Assembly (NCBI RefSeq): GCF_031877795.1
Contig: NC_133938.1
Coordinates: 10,572,920-10,636,919 of the forward strand
From: Strix aluco
Lineage: Eukaryota; Chordata; Aves; Strigiformes; Strigidae
Direction: 5' to 3'
DNA length: 64,000 nt
Part shown: positions 12,301 to 23,743 of the stretch, piece after piece
Layout of the letters: every line of letters begins with the position of its first letter
How positions within the stretch are numbered: the first letter of the stretch is position 1
Made by a program: the position numbers and the translations under genes
The notes under the pieces: model-generated
Databases searched by the model: none
What the model was told of the DNA's origin: nothing
Seen by the model: only the letters and a program-made list of their open reading frames with translations

Positions 12301-15300
12301 CCTTGTGTCAGGGAGGGCTAAGGGCTCCATTAATGACATGTGGTGGTCTACATCTGTTAACACAGCAAAGACTTATTCAACTTTGAATAGCCCTGGCCAG
12401 GATGCTGAAAGCAAACACTACAGGGTAATTTCCTTTTCAGATGTTTTCCAGCCCTTGCTTTACTTGTAAGAGTTTTCTGTTTATCAGACGTGATTTGTTT
12501 GCAGATGAGGAATTAGATGCATCAGGAAAATTGATTATAAAAGCTGTCTCTAGCCCCTAGCAGCTTACAGCCCATGGAAGTCTTCCCAGCCTAGAAAGTG
12601 TCAAGTCTTTGCAGGACCTTTTGCCCTTCTAGATGTTGACTGGGAGCAACTCAGCATGGTGACCTGCCTTACAGCAAGAGCTGCTGCTAATCTGCTTCTC
12701 CTATTATGTTCCTAGCAAACTGGGTGCAGTTTCTCCTATCACAGGAATGAAGTCAGGTAAGTCCATCCAGATGACATGTCACTACTGTCAAACCTTTGCT
12801 TCTTACATCTCCTCCTACTGCTGAAATTCCAGCAAATGTGCTTGCTCGATTATGTGTGTCATGGCCAGTGAAAACCAATGATCTAGCAGACCAGGGCCTG
12901 CCTTGTGCTATTACCTTTTTGCACCATTTATTCCATTCTGGACAGTGGAATTCAGTAGCTGAATCTGAGCAGGAGAGTAGTGAATCTGAGCAGAACTGAA
13001 GCAACACCCATTCAGGCAGTGCAGTGCATAGCAGTGAGAAATGTGAGATGTGCATCCCAAAAGCCTAGGTTATTTCACTGGAGATACTTCCAGGAGACTG
13101 TGCTGGCATCAGCTGCTGGCAGGAGGTATTGCTGTTGGCAGGAGGGCTGCAGTCCTCCCTCCTCTTGGGCAGGACCTGTGTCTACAGCAGCCTGGCCCAG
13201 GTCAGCCTCAGCAGGTTGCCTCTGCTCTGAGACTTACAGATTGTCCCTGCTGGATCTCCTTGCTCACTTCTTGCACATTACACTTGTTCCCCATTCCTCT
13301 TCCCTGGCCTGACTGAAACTCTTCCATGCTGGGCCCCAAGTAGTAACTGTGAGACAGCACCATCCCATCTGCCTGAAGTGATAGGACCTTCGTGCTTGCA
13401 GTGACAGGGATGCTGGGGCCGATGGCGAGAGATGTGGACAGCTTGGCCCTCTGCATGAAGGCGCTGCTCTGCGAGGAGATGTTCCGGCTGGACCCCACCG
13501 TACCCCCACTCCCCTTTGATGAGGAGGTAAGGCTCAGAGGCAGTGCCATGTCTCCATTTGCCCAGCAACAAAGTGAGATCTTGTGAGATTCCTGTCTGGT
13601 TTCACATCTCAAGATAGTGAAGGACCCAGGGAATCAAGTGTCCTGAACAGAGGACACCCAGCACGAGCAACAACAAGAAGCAGCCACACAGCAGGGTTGG
13701 CAGGCCCTCATTGGCTTGCTCTGATGAGACCTGCCAGATACTGACTCCTTCCCTTCCCAGCAATGTCCAAAACAAGCTTGTTGGCTCCATCCCGGCCCAA
13801 TCCCTAAAGGTGCTGATTTCTACGAAGGCATTCACCCCTCACACCTTTACTTAGAGACCCTGATTTAACAGTCACTGACCTAAGAAATCATTGCGCTTTG
13901 CCATTAGGTCTCTGCTTCTGCCATTTAATCATGTCTTTCTGGCTCAGGTTCTAGGATCCTAGGATCTTTCAGTTGTCCCCGACACCCAGACAATAAAGAC
14001 CAGTGGCTTACCCTAGAGGAACAGGCCCCTGAACTCTGTTCCTAGCCAGGCATGTGGTCTGTACAGGTGCTGTCACACGTGCTGTCTCAAATTTGGGACA
14101 TGCTCACATGGCAAGAGGAGGTGTCAGAAAGACCATACCAAGGACCACTGCTGCAGACCTATGTTCTGGACAACACTGCTTTCCACCAGCCCTATTGCTC
14201 CCATCATTCCTCCCACCCAGGAGACCTTAGTTGCTGCCTCCCTGAGCCATGGGAATGGTCCAATCTTGTACATCCTATGTGTGCAAGTAATGGCTCCTCT
14301 TCTGACAGGTTTACACCAGTTCAGAGCCACTTCGGATTGGGTATTATGAAGGAGATGGCTACTTCCAGCCCTCACCCAGCATGAAACGGGCCATCCAGCA
14401 GACAAGAAAGCTCCTCCAGGATGCAGGGCATACGGTGGGTCTTCATGCCTGTGGTTGCCTGGAGCTGTTATCCTGATCCTTACAGAGTTTGGACAAGTTA
14501 CTTCACATCTCCACTTTTGCTGCATATAAAACAGGGACCATCTCTCCCTGCTGCAAGGATCACGAAGAGGAAGGCAAATTAAACACTTTGCTTCTCAAAC
14601 TGAAACGATCTTGATTATATTCCTGGCCTAGCAGACAGGAGAATCACCTTCCGATATCTTCAAGTCACCCTTTTTCTAAAGCACTGTTTTTTCCATCATG
14701 TTTGGTGTTCCCATAAATATCAAGCTCACAAGATTTTCCACAATCCCTAGCTGTTAAAAGCAGTTTACAAATTTCTTGGTGGGTAAGTGGGAAGGAGGTT
14801 GGAGCAGGTGACCCCACAGGGACCTCATCTAGCCTAAATTATTCTGTGGTTCCACCAATGGGGATTTCTATATGGGAGCTGTTCCAATAATGCAAATTAA
14901 TTAAAAATACTTGGTGTTTTGAAGCCTCTAAAAATTCTTCTCTAACGTGTAGAGGAGTGCAGCCTGTACTAGGTCATAATATGTGTCAATGCCTTGGAGA
15001 TGCGAAAGGACAGTGGGCAGATGCTGCTAACCCAGGTCCCTTTGAAAATGGGGTCTTGCTGTCCTACAGCAGCAAGGAGGGCCTAAGCTTCCCAGCACGT
15101 CCCACTCCCCTCACTAGTGAATCAGGGAGGTTCACAGAGGGCTTTATGAATCATTCATCTTTGTTGCCTCTTGCACAAGGATGTTTTTCTTGCAGCTTGT
15201 TCCCTTTGCACCGCCCAAGATTGACTACATGGTAGACGAGCTGTTCACCAGAGGGATTTTCTCAGATGGTGCTGCTCGCCTGGTGGACTGCCTGTGAGTA

Positions 15301-18300
15301 AAACCTCAATTTCAGTGTGGGCCATGAGACTTGACACTGTATAGCTAATGGCTGCATCCAGAGTGTTTATATTCTTGTGGGTGCAAACTGAATAATGAGC
15401 ATCAGAGAGGCAATTTCTGGAAGGATGAATTTAACATGAGCAGCATCTAGTTCACAAGAGCAGTTCACACACACGGATAATGCAGTAGGGTAATAAGAAA
15501 CCGTGTGTCAGCATTGCTGTGGCAACTGGTTTTATGTGTGTGACTAGTCCATGGCACATGGGAAACATCACACATTATAGAACTTCCTATGGAGGTGCAG
15601 TGGCTTAGCCCTGGCTAGTGGCCAAACACCCACGCAGCCGCTCACTCACTTCAAGGTGAAACATGCCCAGGGTTGTATGTGGCCCCACAGCTGCAAAGCG
15701 CTCCAGAGCCTTTATGGCACTGACAATACAGGCAGTAAAGTACTTCTTTCCCTATAACTTTTACAGTGAACCTTTACACCTGAGCATCTAAACCCCACAT
15801 GAGCATCTCTTGTTCAGTGTTTCAGATTGAGACAGGGAGATTTTGTCTTCTAACAACTCCCCTCTAAGACAAACCCTGCTTTGGAAACAGCACTGCTGTT
15901 GCTGTAGCTCTGTCACAGATGACTTGTCATGACTTCACTCTCTGCCCTTCCAGCAAAGGAGACATCGTGGATCCCAACCTGAAATCCCAGTTCAATACTT
16001 ACAGGCTTCCTGCTCTGGTGAAAAGGATCTTGGCTATCATTTTGAAACCCATAGTAAGTGTGCAGATGTGTCTCATCTGTGTAACAGGAAATCTGCAAGG
16101 TGGGGGAAATTTCCATGTACAGGGAGGTAGGCTGCTCCTTTCTGGGAGTGCTTTGCTGCTTTAAGTGCCTGATAGGCTTCATACTGAAATACACTTAAAT
16201 ACACTTAGTCCCTAAACCCAGGCTGAACTTATCAAGTGGGTCTGACAGCCTTTTGTGGAAGTTTTGCATGGAGAGGTCAAAATGTGATCTGTTCTCAGGA
16301 ACCCGTGAGCCATGCAGCTCATCCAGCAATGGGTTCCAAGAGAATGGGTATCACTAACAAGGATCTAAACAGCATCCCCACATCCAGAAGATGCCCTCCA
16401 GGGTTAGCAGTGTGGTCTAGAGCTTTACTGGCATGGGTGGCTGTGATTAAATATATAAATTAATGTGGGAGTAAAACTACTTCACTGGAAACCACACTTG
16501 TTCTTCAGAGACACTTCTGCTAGGCCAAGAAGTGTGCCCAAAATGCAATCACATGGTAACCAGCTATTTCAGCTGCACTGTTGTTGACTAACCTCAAGTT
16601 TTTCTCTTCCCTCTGAAAGTACCCACGAATTGCTCGGGATCTCAGCGCTCTCTGTGGAGTGGGGTAAGACTGAAGTAACTCTAGAGAAAGTGCTTGCGCA
16701 TGGATGTGTCCACAGCAGATGCCAGCTTATTGTGCAAAGCCCTGTCATGGGGCTGTGCAGCACAGGCTGAGCCAGATGAGTATATGCTGCCTCAGCACCA
16801 CCTGAGCTTAGCACAGTGTTATCCAGGGCTATGCAGCCAGAGATTATTTTAAGAGCTGAAGGATCCTTGTTGTGTCAGGGCTGGGATATCTCCATGGAGA
16901 TCAGCACAGAGAGATACAGGCTACTTTCCCTATCAGGTGGATTCTGATACCCAGAGCATCATGTGCCAAGTTAATGCAGAGATCTCTGCATGCAGGTACA
17001 GTGTGGTGTGAAGTACCTGCCCCTCCAAGAGAGATGGAGACACACCACACTGGGAGCAAGTGAATTTAGAAGACTGCCATAATCTTTGTCTAGGTGCCAG
17101 AGCACCTAGACATGGTGGTGTGCTTTTGACATAAGCAATTCTGATGTACCTGTAAGCACATATGAACCCAGCGGAATCAGCTGGGTGATCCTATAACTTG
17201 TTCCTGGAAGGGTCATGCCGTTTCCATACCAGTGGGCTGTCTGTGCAGTTTGTTAATTGTTTTCTGTTGCCACAGTCCCAAAGCTGATTAATTCTGCCAC
17301 TTTTCCAGGTCTGCCAAAAACCTTTGGGATCAACATGCAGCAGTGGTGGTAATGTGATTTTTATTTTTTTCCCCCTTATTAAATATAGTGAGAGATCCCC
17401 AAAGTTTCTTAGCAATTGCTTTGAGCTCTGTGATGGATTTGGGGTTGGAAATGGATCATGTGGAAATAAAGCAGCTGAGTTTTTCTTTGAAAGTCAAGCT
17501 TTGCAAGGAGTGATAAGAGCTCAAGGCTCTTGTTCATTTGGAGGTCTCTACTTACTAGAGGATGGGGAGGAAAGATTATCCTTTGCCCTGCATTTTCTAA
17601 GTAGAAATAGCATAAGAACAGCCACTACAGATTTTTTTCTTCTTTCCATCTCTTGGTGCAAATCCTTCATTTCAGACGTTAGGTGCTATTGTCAGTAGCT
17701 AAGACCATGCTTGAAATATCAAGCAGAGACCTTAGGAGTCAAAAATTGTGGCTGTGAACTCTTTGGCTTAGGTGGATTTTGTATGAACTCATTTGGGATC
17801 AGGAACATAGGACAGCACACGTTCTCCTGGACAACTGAGTCCAGTGCTGCTCACAAACTGATCAGGTTCCTCTTTAAAACCAGTTGTTTTATGCTTTGTC
17901 GCAGATGAAAATATTTGACACGGTTGTGATTTGGTAGCAATTTAAGATTTATTAATAGTGTGAGGTAGACAAAAGGTCAAATTTTAGCAGTACTTAATGA
18001 TCAATCAGTTTAAAGATTAACAAGGTGCTTTGGTAGAATATGTTATAATTAAAATAGTGACTAATTACAGATTTGAGAATGACAAGATTCACACTAACTT
18101 ACTACAAGGTATTTTAAATCAAAGTATATATATGTATATATGTATAAACACAAAACATACAGAGAGCATGGAAATATTTGGATATCCAGTAAAATATATA
18201 GACATCCACACTCGTGAAGGCAAATTTGCATATTTAAGCACATAAATAAGTCAAGAGGTAGATGGGAGAGGCTAGCCTATAATTAAAATTTCCCTCTTCT

Positions 18301-21300
18301 CAAGTTTGGAGCAAATACTCACAGTGCATCAGTATTTCTCAATGGGTGATAATTGAGTCTTGAGAAGAAGTCTGACTTCACCTTGGCCTTCCGTCAGCTT
18401 TGTGGGCAGATGATCTTCAAACCTCGAGGAGTCTGTGCCTGAGAGGTATCCCAGGTCAGGGGAGTTGCTGGTCATAGCCCACTGCAATCCAGGAGAGCTC
18501 AAAGGGTCTCACTTAGGGTCTCTATAGGGTCTGAGATAGTTGGCTTTCATCAGATAGTATTCCATTTCAGCACAACTCGGATGGTGGAATACTCTGGTAC
18601 TTTCTACCAGTTGCACAAGCCCAGAACTTGCTAGATCTTGGAGTTCTGTTATCACTCCCTTTGGGCCATAACCCAAGTACAGATGTACGAGGCTGTCAGG
18701 AGGTATTGATTATTATTATTCTTCTTAAGTAATAAGGGAGGGGGGCAGAAACCAGCTAGGCTAAGGGTGTGTCTTAATGCTCTGGTCCACTGCCTTTCCC
18801 AATCCATTTTGAGTTGGCATGTGGTCCATTCCCAAGTGATAGGGGAGACAGAAATCAGGTGTGTCAAAGGAGTGCCTTAACATTCTGGTCTGCTGCCTTT
18901 CTCAATTGATCTTGGGTTGGCATGTGCCCCAGGAGGGGAAAATTGCACTAAGCATCGAGCAGCCCAAGAGAGGGGGGCGAGTTGCACCATCACATGCTTG
19001 CATTTGTTTTTATTGGCCAGCTCCTCTCCTCCCTGCTCTGATTGTTAGAAACCTTCATATTTTCCATGCTGTTTATTCACTTCCAGTTTATCCCCATTTT
19101 ATTCTTGTTCTTGAGCTTAAATAGCGCCTCTCCTCTCTGGTATTTTCCACTGCCTCCCTCCTCCTTGATCTATTTATAGACAGCAATCCTTTCAGCTGGT
19201 GTTTTGCAAGGCTGAAGAAGCTGAGCTGTTTTGGTGTCCTCCCACAAGGCAGGATCTGTGTTCCTTGGGACACCCTCGCAACCCTCTCTGAGAAGAAACA
19301 TGCCCCCAGCCTGTACCACGCAGAGGAAAAACTCCTGCAAACCTGCCTGGTCACTGGGCTGGTGGCAGTGTTTGGAAGGAAATGGGTTTGGGGGTTTTTT
19401 TAGGTGAAAAGAGATTCCTCTGCCCCTGGAAAAAAAAAAAAAAAAAAAAAAAAAGAAAACTCTTTAAAAAGTTTGTTGGTCTCAGAGATATTTTGAATCA
19501 TTTTTCTTCAGTGAAACCATATTCACATTTTTTCATCTACTGCAAACAAGGGCTGATTCAAAACTTTTGGCTAGTGACCAGCTTTTCTCTCAGAAAAAAA
19601 ATCAGGTTAGCTACACTGACTGTATTTCCTGGAAACCCATCTCATTTGTTGAACTTTCAGCAGGCAGGATCTCAGACTGCAGATGGAAATTGAGGTCAGA
19701 CTAAAAAAGAGCCTCGTGGCTGGGGCTTTTGTGAGAGATGGAGAAGACCCTTGTACAGAAAGCTTGGAGTGAGAGAGTTGTGCAGAGCAGGGGCTGGACC
19801 ATGGGACAAATGTATCGTGGTAACCAGAATATGGGTGCAGAAGCAGCCATACTGTGGTCCATCCATGTCTATGTACTAAGACAAAGTGGAACAGCTCTTT
19901 AGGATGGATTCATTCATTGCCTGATGTTCAGCAAAGCTGCGTTAAACCAGACTATGAATCTAGATCTCTCTTGGATCTACAGTACAAGCCTGAAGCTGTG
20001 CCTCCTGCATTGTTGGGGGAAGACCTCAGGCTTGCCTAGCTGTCTCTTGCTACTTCATTTTCTTACCTGTATCCTGATGCAGAATGAAAGGTTTTGTGAA
20101 AATATTTTGAATTCATGTCTTCTAGAGTCTTCTACCAAAATAACCAAAGCTTTTAGGAAATTTGACTTTTTAGTCAGCTAGACATAATTCTTCAAACTAT
20201 TGTTGATTTCCATTCAATAAAATTCAAAGACAAAACTGTTCATAGAAAGGATTGAGTTAGTACTCAAAGAAATCAACTCTGAAATGCCCACCTATCATTA
20301 ATGTCTAGGTCTGGGCAGCACATGGTATTCTGACAAGAAACCTAAGGGTGGAAGAACAAAATCCATTGTCTCTTTCAAAGCACAGCTCAGATTTTATTTG
20401 ATTTTTCAGTTGTATCCAGGAAGGCCTTTTTCTCCTTTTCCCATGCAATAGGCATTGTTCTGCCACTGCTGTCCAACAGACATTGTTTGTCATCTCCTCT
20501 GTCTTTCCTTCTAGGCTTACCGCACTGAATTCATCGCTAAATGGAGGAAGCTAAGGCTGGATGTGATTCTTTGTCCCGCGCTGGGGCCAGCCTTTAACCA
20601 TGGCTACGCTGGGAAGCTATTTGGTAATCTCCATTGAGGTGTCTCTGGATGCATCCATGGTGGTGTTTGTGGGCAGAGCTGGAGCAAGATATTTTGGTCT
20701 CTTGGACATTCCCCACATCATGTGCAATGCTTGGTCTTCCCTCTGGGGAAGAAAGCAAAGGAGAGGTCTCCTCTGGGTGGGTCTTCTCATGCCCCACCTC
20801 ATCTGAACTGCAGGTGTTTGGATTATTATGGGGCAGAAATTAGTGGCACATCTGTCCCAGCCATTCATGGGTGAGTTTACCCTGCATTGTCTGTCCTATA
20901 GAAAGCCCAAGAGCTACTCTTGCAGCAGAGAGTGGCTGTGAGGATACTTGTCAGAGGGGTAGTAGACCTTAATACAAGGCCAGGCTCTCCTGAATGTGAC
21001 TCTTGCATTTCCCAAGACTTTGCAGATAGCAAAAAGGCTTGTTGTCTGTGACTTGCAGAAAAATGCAGTTTTTTATAGCTTCCAGTAAACAGTCAGCATC
21101 CTCCACCTCTCTAGCAATGGCCCTTTGGGATCCAGAATCCCCAAGATGGTGTTACAAAACCAGACATCTGGATTATCTTGAAAAGATAGCTGGGATTTTC
21201 TCCTGGGGTATGGGAGACATAGATGCAGACTCTGAAACAGATCAAATACTTGTATCTCTCTCCCAGAGTAGATCTAACCTCCACCTAACTGACAGGTGAA

Positions 21301-22092
21301 GGCATGGGTCTCTCTCTGGTTTCAGCAGCCATGTGGCTCTAAAACCATCAAAAGTCCCTTTGAAAGCAGCATGTTTCATGGTCCTTTCAGGTCCAACAAC
21401 TCCATTCTACAATTCCTGCAACCTAAATCATCATCCGAAAGTCATTTCTGGCCCAGCACACCAAATTTTGCCATTTTGCGTGCTCTGTGTGATCTTTTCC
21501 AGCTGCGACCTCCTATACCAATTTATACAATGTCTTAAACTTCCCTGCTGGCGTGGTGCCAGTCAGCACGGTCACAAGAGATGATGAAGAAGAACTGAAG
21601 CATTATCGAGGGCACTACGGAGACCCTTGGGATAAGAGGCTGAAAGAGGTCAGCAGGGAAGGAGCTTAAGTCTTAGAAGGTTATGACTAGCACAGTGACA
21701 CCTCTGGCACATTGTCCCAAGGCTTGTCTACATCTCCTGATGAGAGTGGGAGCTTGTTTAGTAATGTAGTTTGCATACACCATATTACTACCCTGCATGT
21801 GGTGCAGCTAGGCTGGTGTACATCAGCCTGACAACTTGTCCCACTGTCCCCTTGCATGTCTTCCTTTGTCTTCTCTTCCTATAATGTCAAAAGACAGTGT
21901 TTGCTCTTGTGCCTCCCCAGGTGCTCTGGTGCTCTGACTCAGCACCATGCTTAATTTTTGCAGGCTGTGGAAGGATCTGTGGGGCTGCCAGTGGCCGTCC
22001 AGTGTGTGGCTTTGCCATGGCAGGAGGAGCTGTGCCTTCGCTTCATGAAGGAGGTGGAGACACTTGCTCACAACACCAAGAGAAATGTGTGA
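9355..22092 (+). CDS. FAAH-family amidase, copy B (complete, 588 aa; VDHAP-like)
   Basis: Fifteen exons: 9355-9564, 10561-10674, 11019-11162, 11507-11640, 11962-12168, 12716-12756, 13402-13526, 14309-14434, 15196-15293, 15954-16053, 16620-16663, 17309-17348, 20515-20623, 21503-21648, 21964-22092. The sum is 1767 nt with no internal stop. Residues about 19-35 form a short hydrophobic N-terminal anchor followed by a basic helix. The catalytic triad is retained: Lys150 in PISIKDH, Ser225 in SPGGSSGG and Ser249 in SDVAGS (human 142, 217, 241 plus 8). The residue two before the nucleophile is Ala247, where human FAAH has the oxyanion-hole Gly239. Exons 10-12 encode the hydrophobic membrane-facing helices known in FAAH. 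Intron 12 is 3.2 kb, against about 0.5 kb in A and D, and holds repeat-like DNA. It resembles the avian vitamin D3 hydroxylase-associated protein type; the substrate cannot be read from sequence. Confidence 0.93.
14478..14570 (-). repeat. MIR-like SINE remnant (intron 8 of copy B)
   Basis: The segment reads like the reverse complement of the MIR core: a GGACAAGTTACTTCACATCT block, then a TATAAAACAGGGACC-type block, then a CAAGGATCACGAAG-type block in the MIR order. It is heavily decayed. The assignment is from memory of the consensus. Confidence 0.45.
14795..14852 (+). mobile_element. CR1 LINE 3'-end fragment
   Basis: The block has the CR1 3'-UTR order: GGTTGGAGCAGGTGACC, then a run like GGGACCTCATCTAGCC, then AATTATTCTGTGGTTCC. 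The last part is a degenerate copy of the terminal ATTCTGTG-type repeat typical of sauropsid CR1. Only the last 60 or so bases of an element remain, which fits the usual 5' truncation. Confidence 0.65.
18126..18143. repeat. TA/TG microsatellite
   Basis: A short TATATATATGTATATATG run in intron 12 of copy B. Confidence 0.7.
18733..18932 (+). repeat. Two ~95-bp direct repeats
   Basis: Units at about 18733-18828 and 18837-18932 share GCAGAAACCAG / ACAGAAATCAGG, GTGTGTC, CTTAA, TTCTGGTCTGCTGCCTTTC-type and GGGTTGGCATGTG blocks in the same order, with scattered differences. They look like an old local duplication inside the AT-rich insertion of intron 12. Confidence 0.7.
19430..19454. repeat. Poly(A) tract of 25
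   Basis: Uninterrupted A homopolymer in intron 12 of copy B, followed by an A-rich flank. It could be the tail of a retroposed fragment or a plain mononucleotide repeat; no source element was recognised. Confidence 0.8.
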
Positions 22093-22212
22093 TTTCTGGG
22101 AACCTGCCTTCACTATGATGACTTTTCACTCCCAGCCCTTCACTCCAGCCACCTTCTACCTGATGCACAAAGCAAAGTAGATAGCAACCTGCAGACTCAG
22201 AACCACTGTTTC

Positions 22213-22218
22213 AATAAA
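22213..22218 (+). terminator. Poly(A) signal AATAAA of copy B
   Basis: Canonical AATAAA 121 nt after the stop codon of copy B, giving a 3' UTR of about 145 nt. Confidence 0.8.
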
Positions 22219-23743
22219 CTGGCAATGAATGCTGTTTAAAAATAGCAAAAATCTCATGTCTGTCCAAATTGTCCGTCGTTAAACAGAGTCAAAAAACCGA
22301 AAGGAATGAAAGTTATTTCTGGACCAAAGGAGTCCAATAACTATAGTGTAATGATACCTGTTGCATGATATGAGACCAAAGAGCTGTTTACCCCAATATT
22401 TTACTTCCAACTGGGCAGGAGCAGATGTTTGCGGGAGAGTATAACCTGGTAAGTGGAAGATTCCCTCTCTGGCTGTGCCATTGGTTGGCCAAGGGACTAT
22501 TTGTCAAAGACTTGCAGTCAGCCCATCATTTTTAATAGCTGTTAAGAAAGTTCTCCTTAATGAACTTGTTGGGCCCTTTCCTGAACTCATTTACTCTTTT
22601 GCTCTCCACACCATCCGGTGGCAGTAGGCTCTGCAGTGAGTAGTGAAAAGCTGAATTTTCTCTGTTTAAGCATAATCTGTGAGGAATGGTAACTGGTCTG
22701 TCTTCACTCCTGTTCCTTGTTGTTTCTTCCAGTTAAGCAATGGGAAGAGAAAGTTGGGGATTTTTTATTGCCTGTAAGCACTTGAGGGAAAACTGAGTTT
22801 AAGCATTTCTGGGGCTATGTTTAGACTATTCGCACTGTGCTGTTTCTTGGCCTGTCCTTCACTCTCAAGGTGGTGGAAGAGGCTGGAAGGGAAGGTGGGA
22901 GTGATGGAGGAGACTGAAATGCTTTGAATAAGCAAGTGTGCCTTGAAACAAGGCACCAATGTTAGCGATGATCTGTGCCTTCTCCAAGCCTACATATCTC
23001 TCCAGGCACTGGGACTGGAGTCAGTATTTCCCCAACAGGAGGAGAGAGCCACAGGGGCCAAGGGGCGACACCGCTCTTGTTATTTATTTGTCATTGCCTC
23101 CCTGGGTCTGCGCAGGGATGCTGCAGTCACCCAGCAGCCTCACATGGTCACAGGCAGGTCTGAGTCACACAGTGAGTCCTGGCTCCTCAGCCTGACTCAC
23201 CATCCTCTGTTCATCACAGGCCAGGGAGAAGGTCCACGGCACAGTGCTCACAGCCCGGCTGCCAGAAGACGCCCTGCCTCTGCAGAACTGCTGCTGGGTG
23301 GCACCAGCCACAGAGCTCCTGCCTGAGGGGACTCTGCCAAACAATCATGACTACCTCAGGCCAGGAGCAAAGGATTTTTAGCTGTCCTCTCATAGGGAAG
23401 ATGGGAACTCACCATTAAACAGGTAACTGTGCCCAGGTAGTATTCCTGGCTAGATCTGAGTATGCACAGACCTTGTTTTGCAAGGAAAGGACAGTGTCCT
23501 TTGCTCATATATCCCTTCATATCTTTGCAAGGCTGAAGGCAGTGAAAGGGTCCTATTTCTAAAAGGAATTTCCCTGTGCATACTTGCACTCTGCATTCCA
23601 GCTGCTTTTTGTGGGTGGCTCTGAAAGCGATTTACTGTTACTGTTCCTCCTGCTCTCCTCTCTCCTGCCTCCGGCCAGTCATTAGATCTCAGGAACCCAC
23701 ATCGTTAGTCCCAGGACCCAGCACCCAAAGGGAAGTTCTCACT
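22219..23743. other. Spacer between copy B and pseudogene C
   Basis: No gene found. Around 22590-22680 a stretch resembles a degenerate interspersed repeat also hinted at near 2640-2725, but the match is too weak to name. Confidence 0.5.

Larger units (their letters stand above)
17925..19130 (-). mobile_element. Possible solo-LTR-like fossil in intron 12 of copy B
   Basis: Intron 12 of copy B is about 2.6 kb longer than the same intron in copies A and D, so it holds inserted DNA. The AT-rich block here, read on the minus strand, has a TATTTAAG box near its right end and an AATAAA-type signal near 17950 at its left end. Inside is a direct repeat of about 95 bp (see next entry), as in the U3 of some avian retrovirus LTRs. 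Neither the termini nor target duplications could be fixed, and no gag, pol or env coding was seen. Family and ends are uncertain; it would be a decayed, non-coding fossil. Confidence 0.3.
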
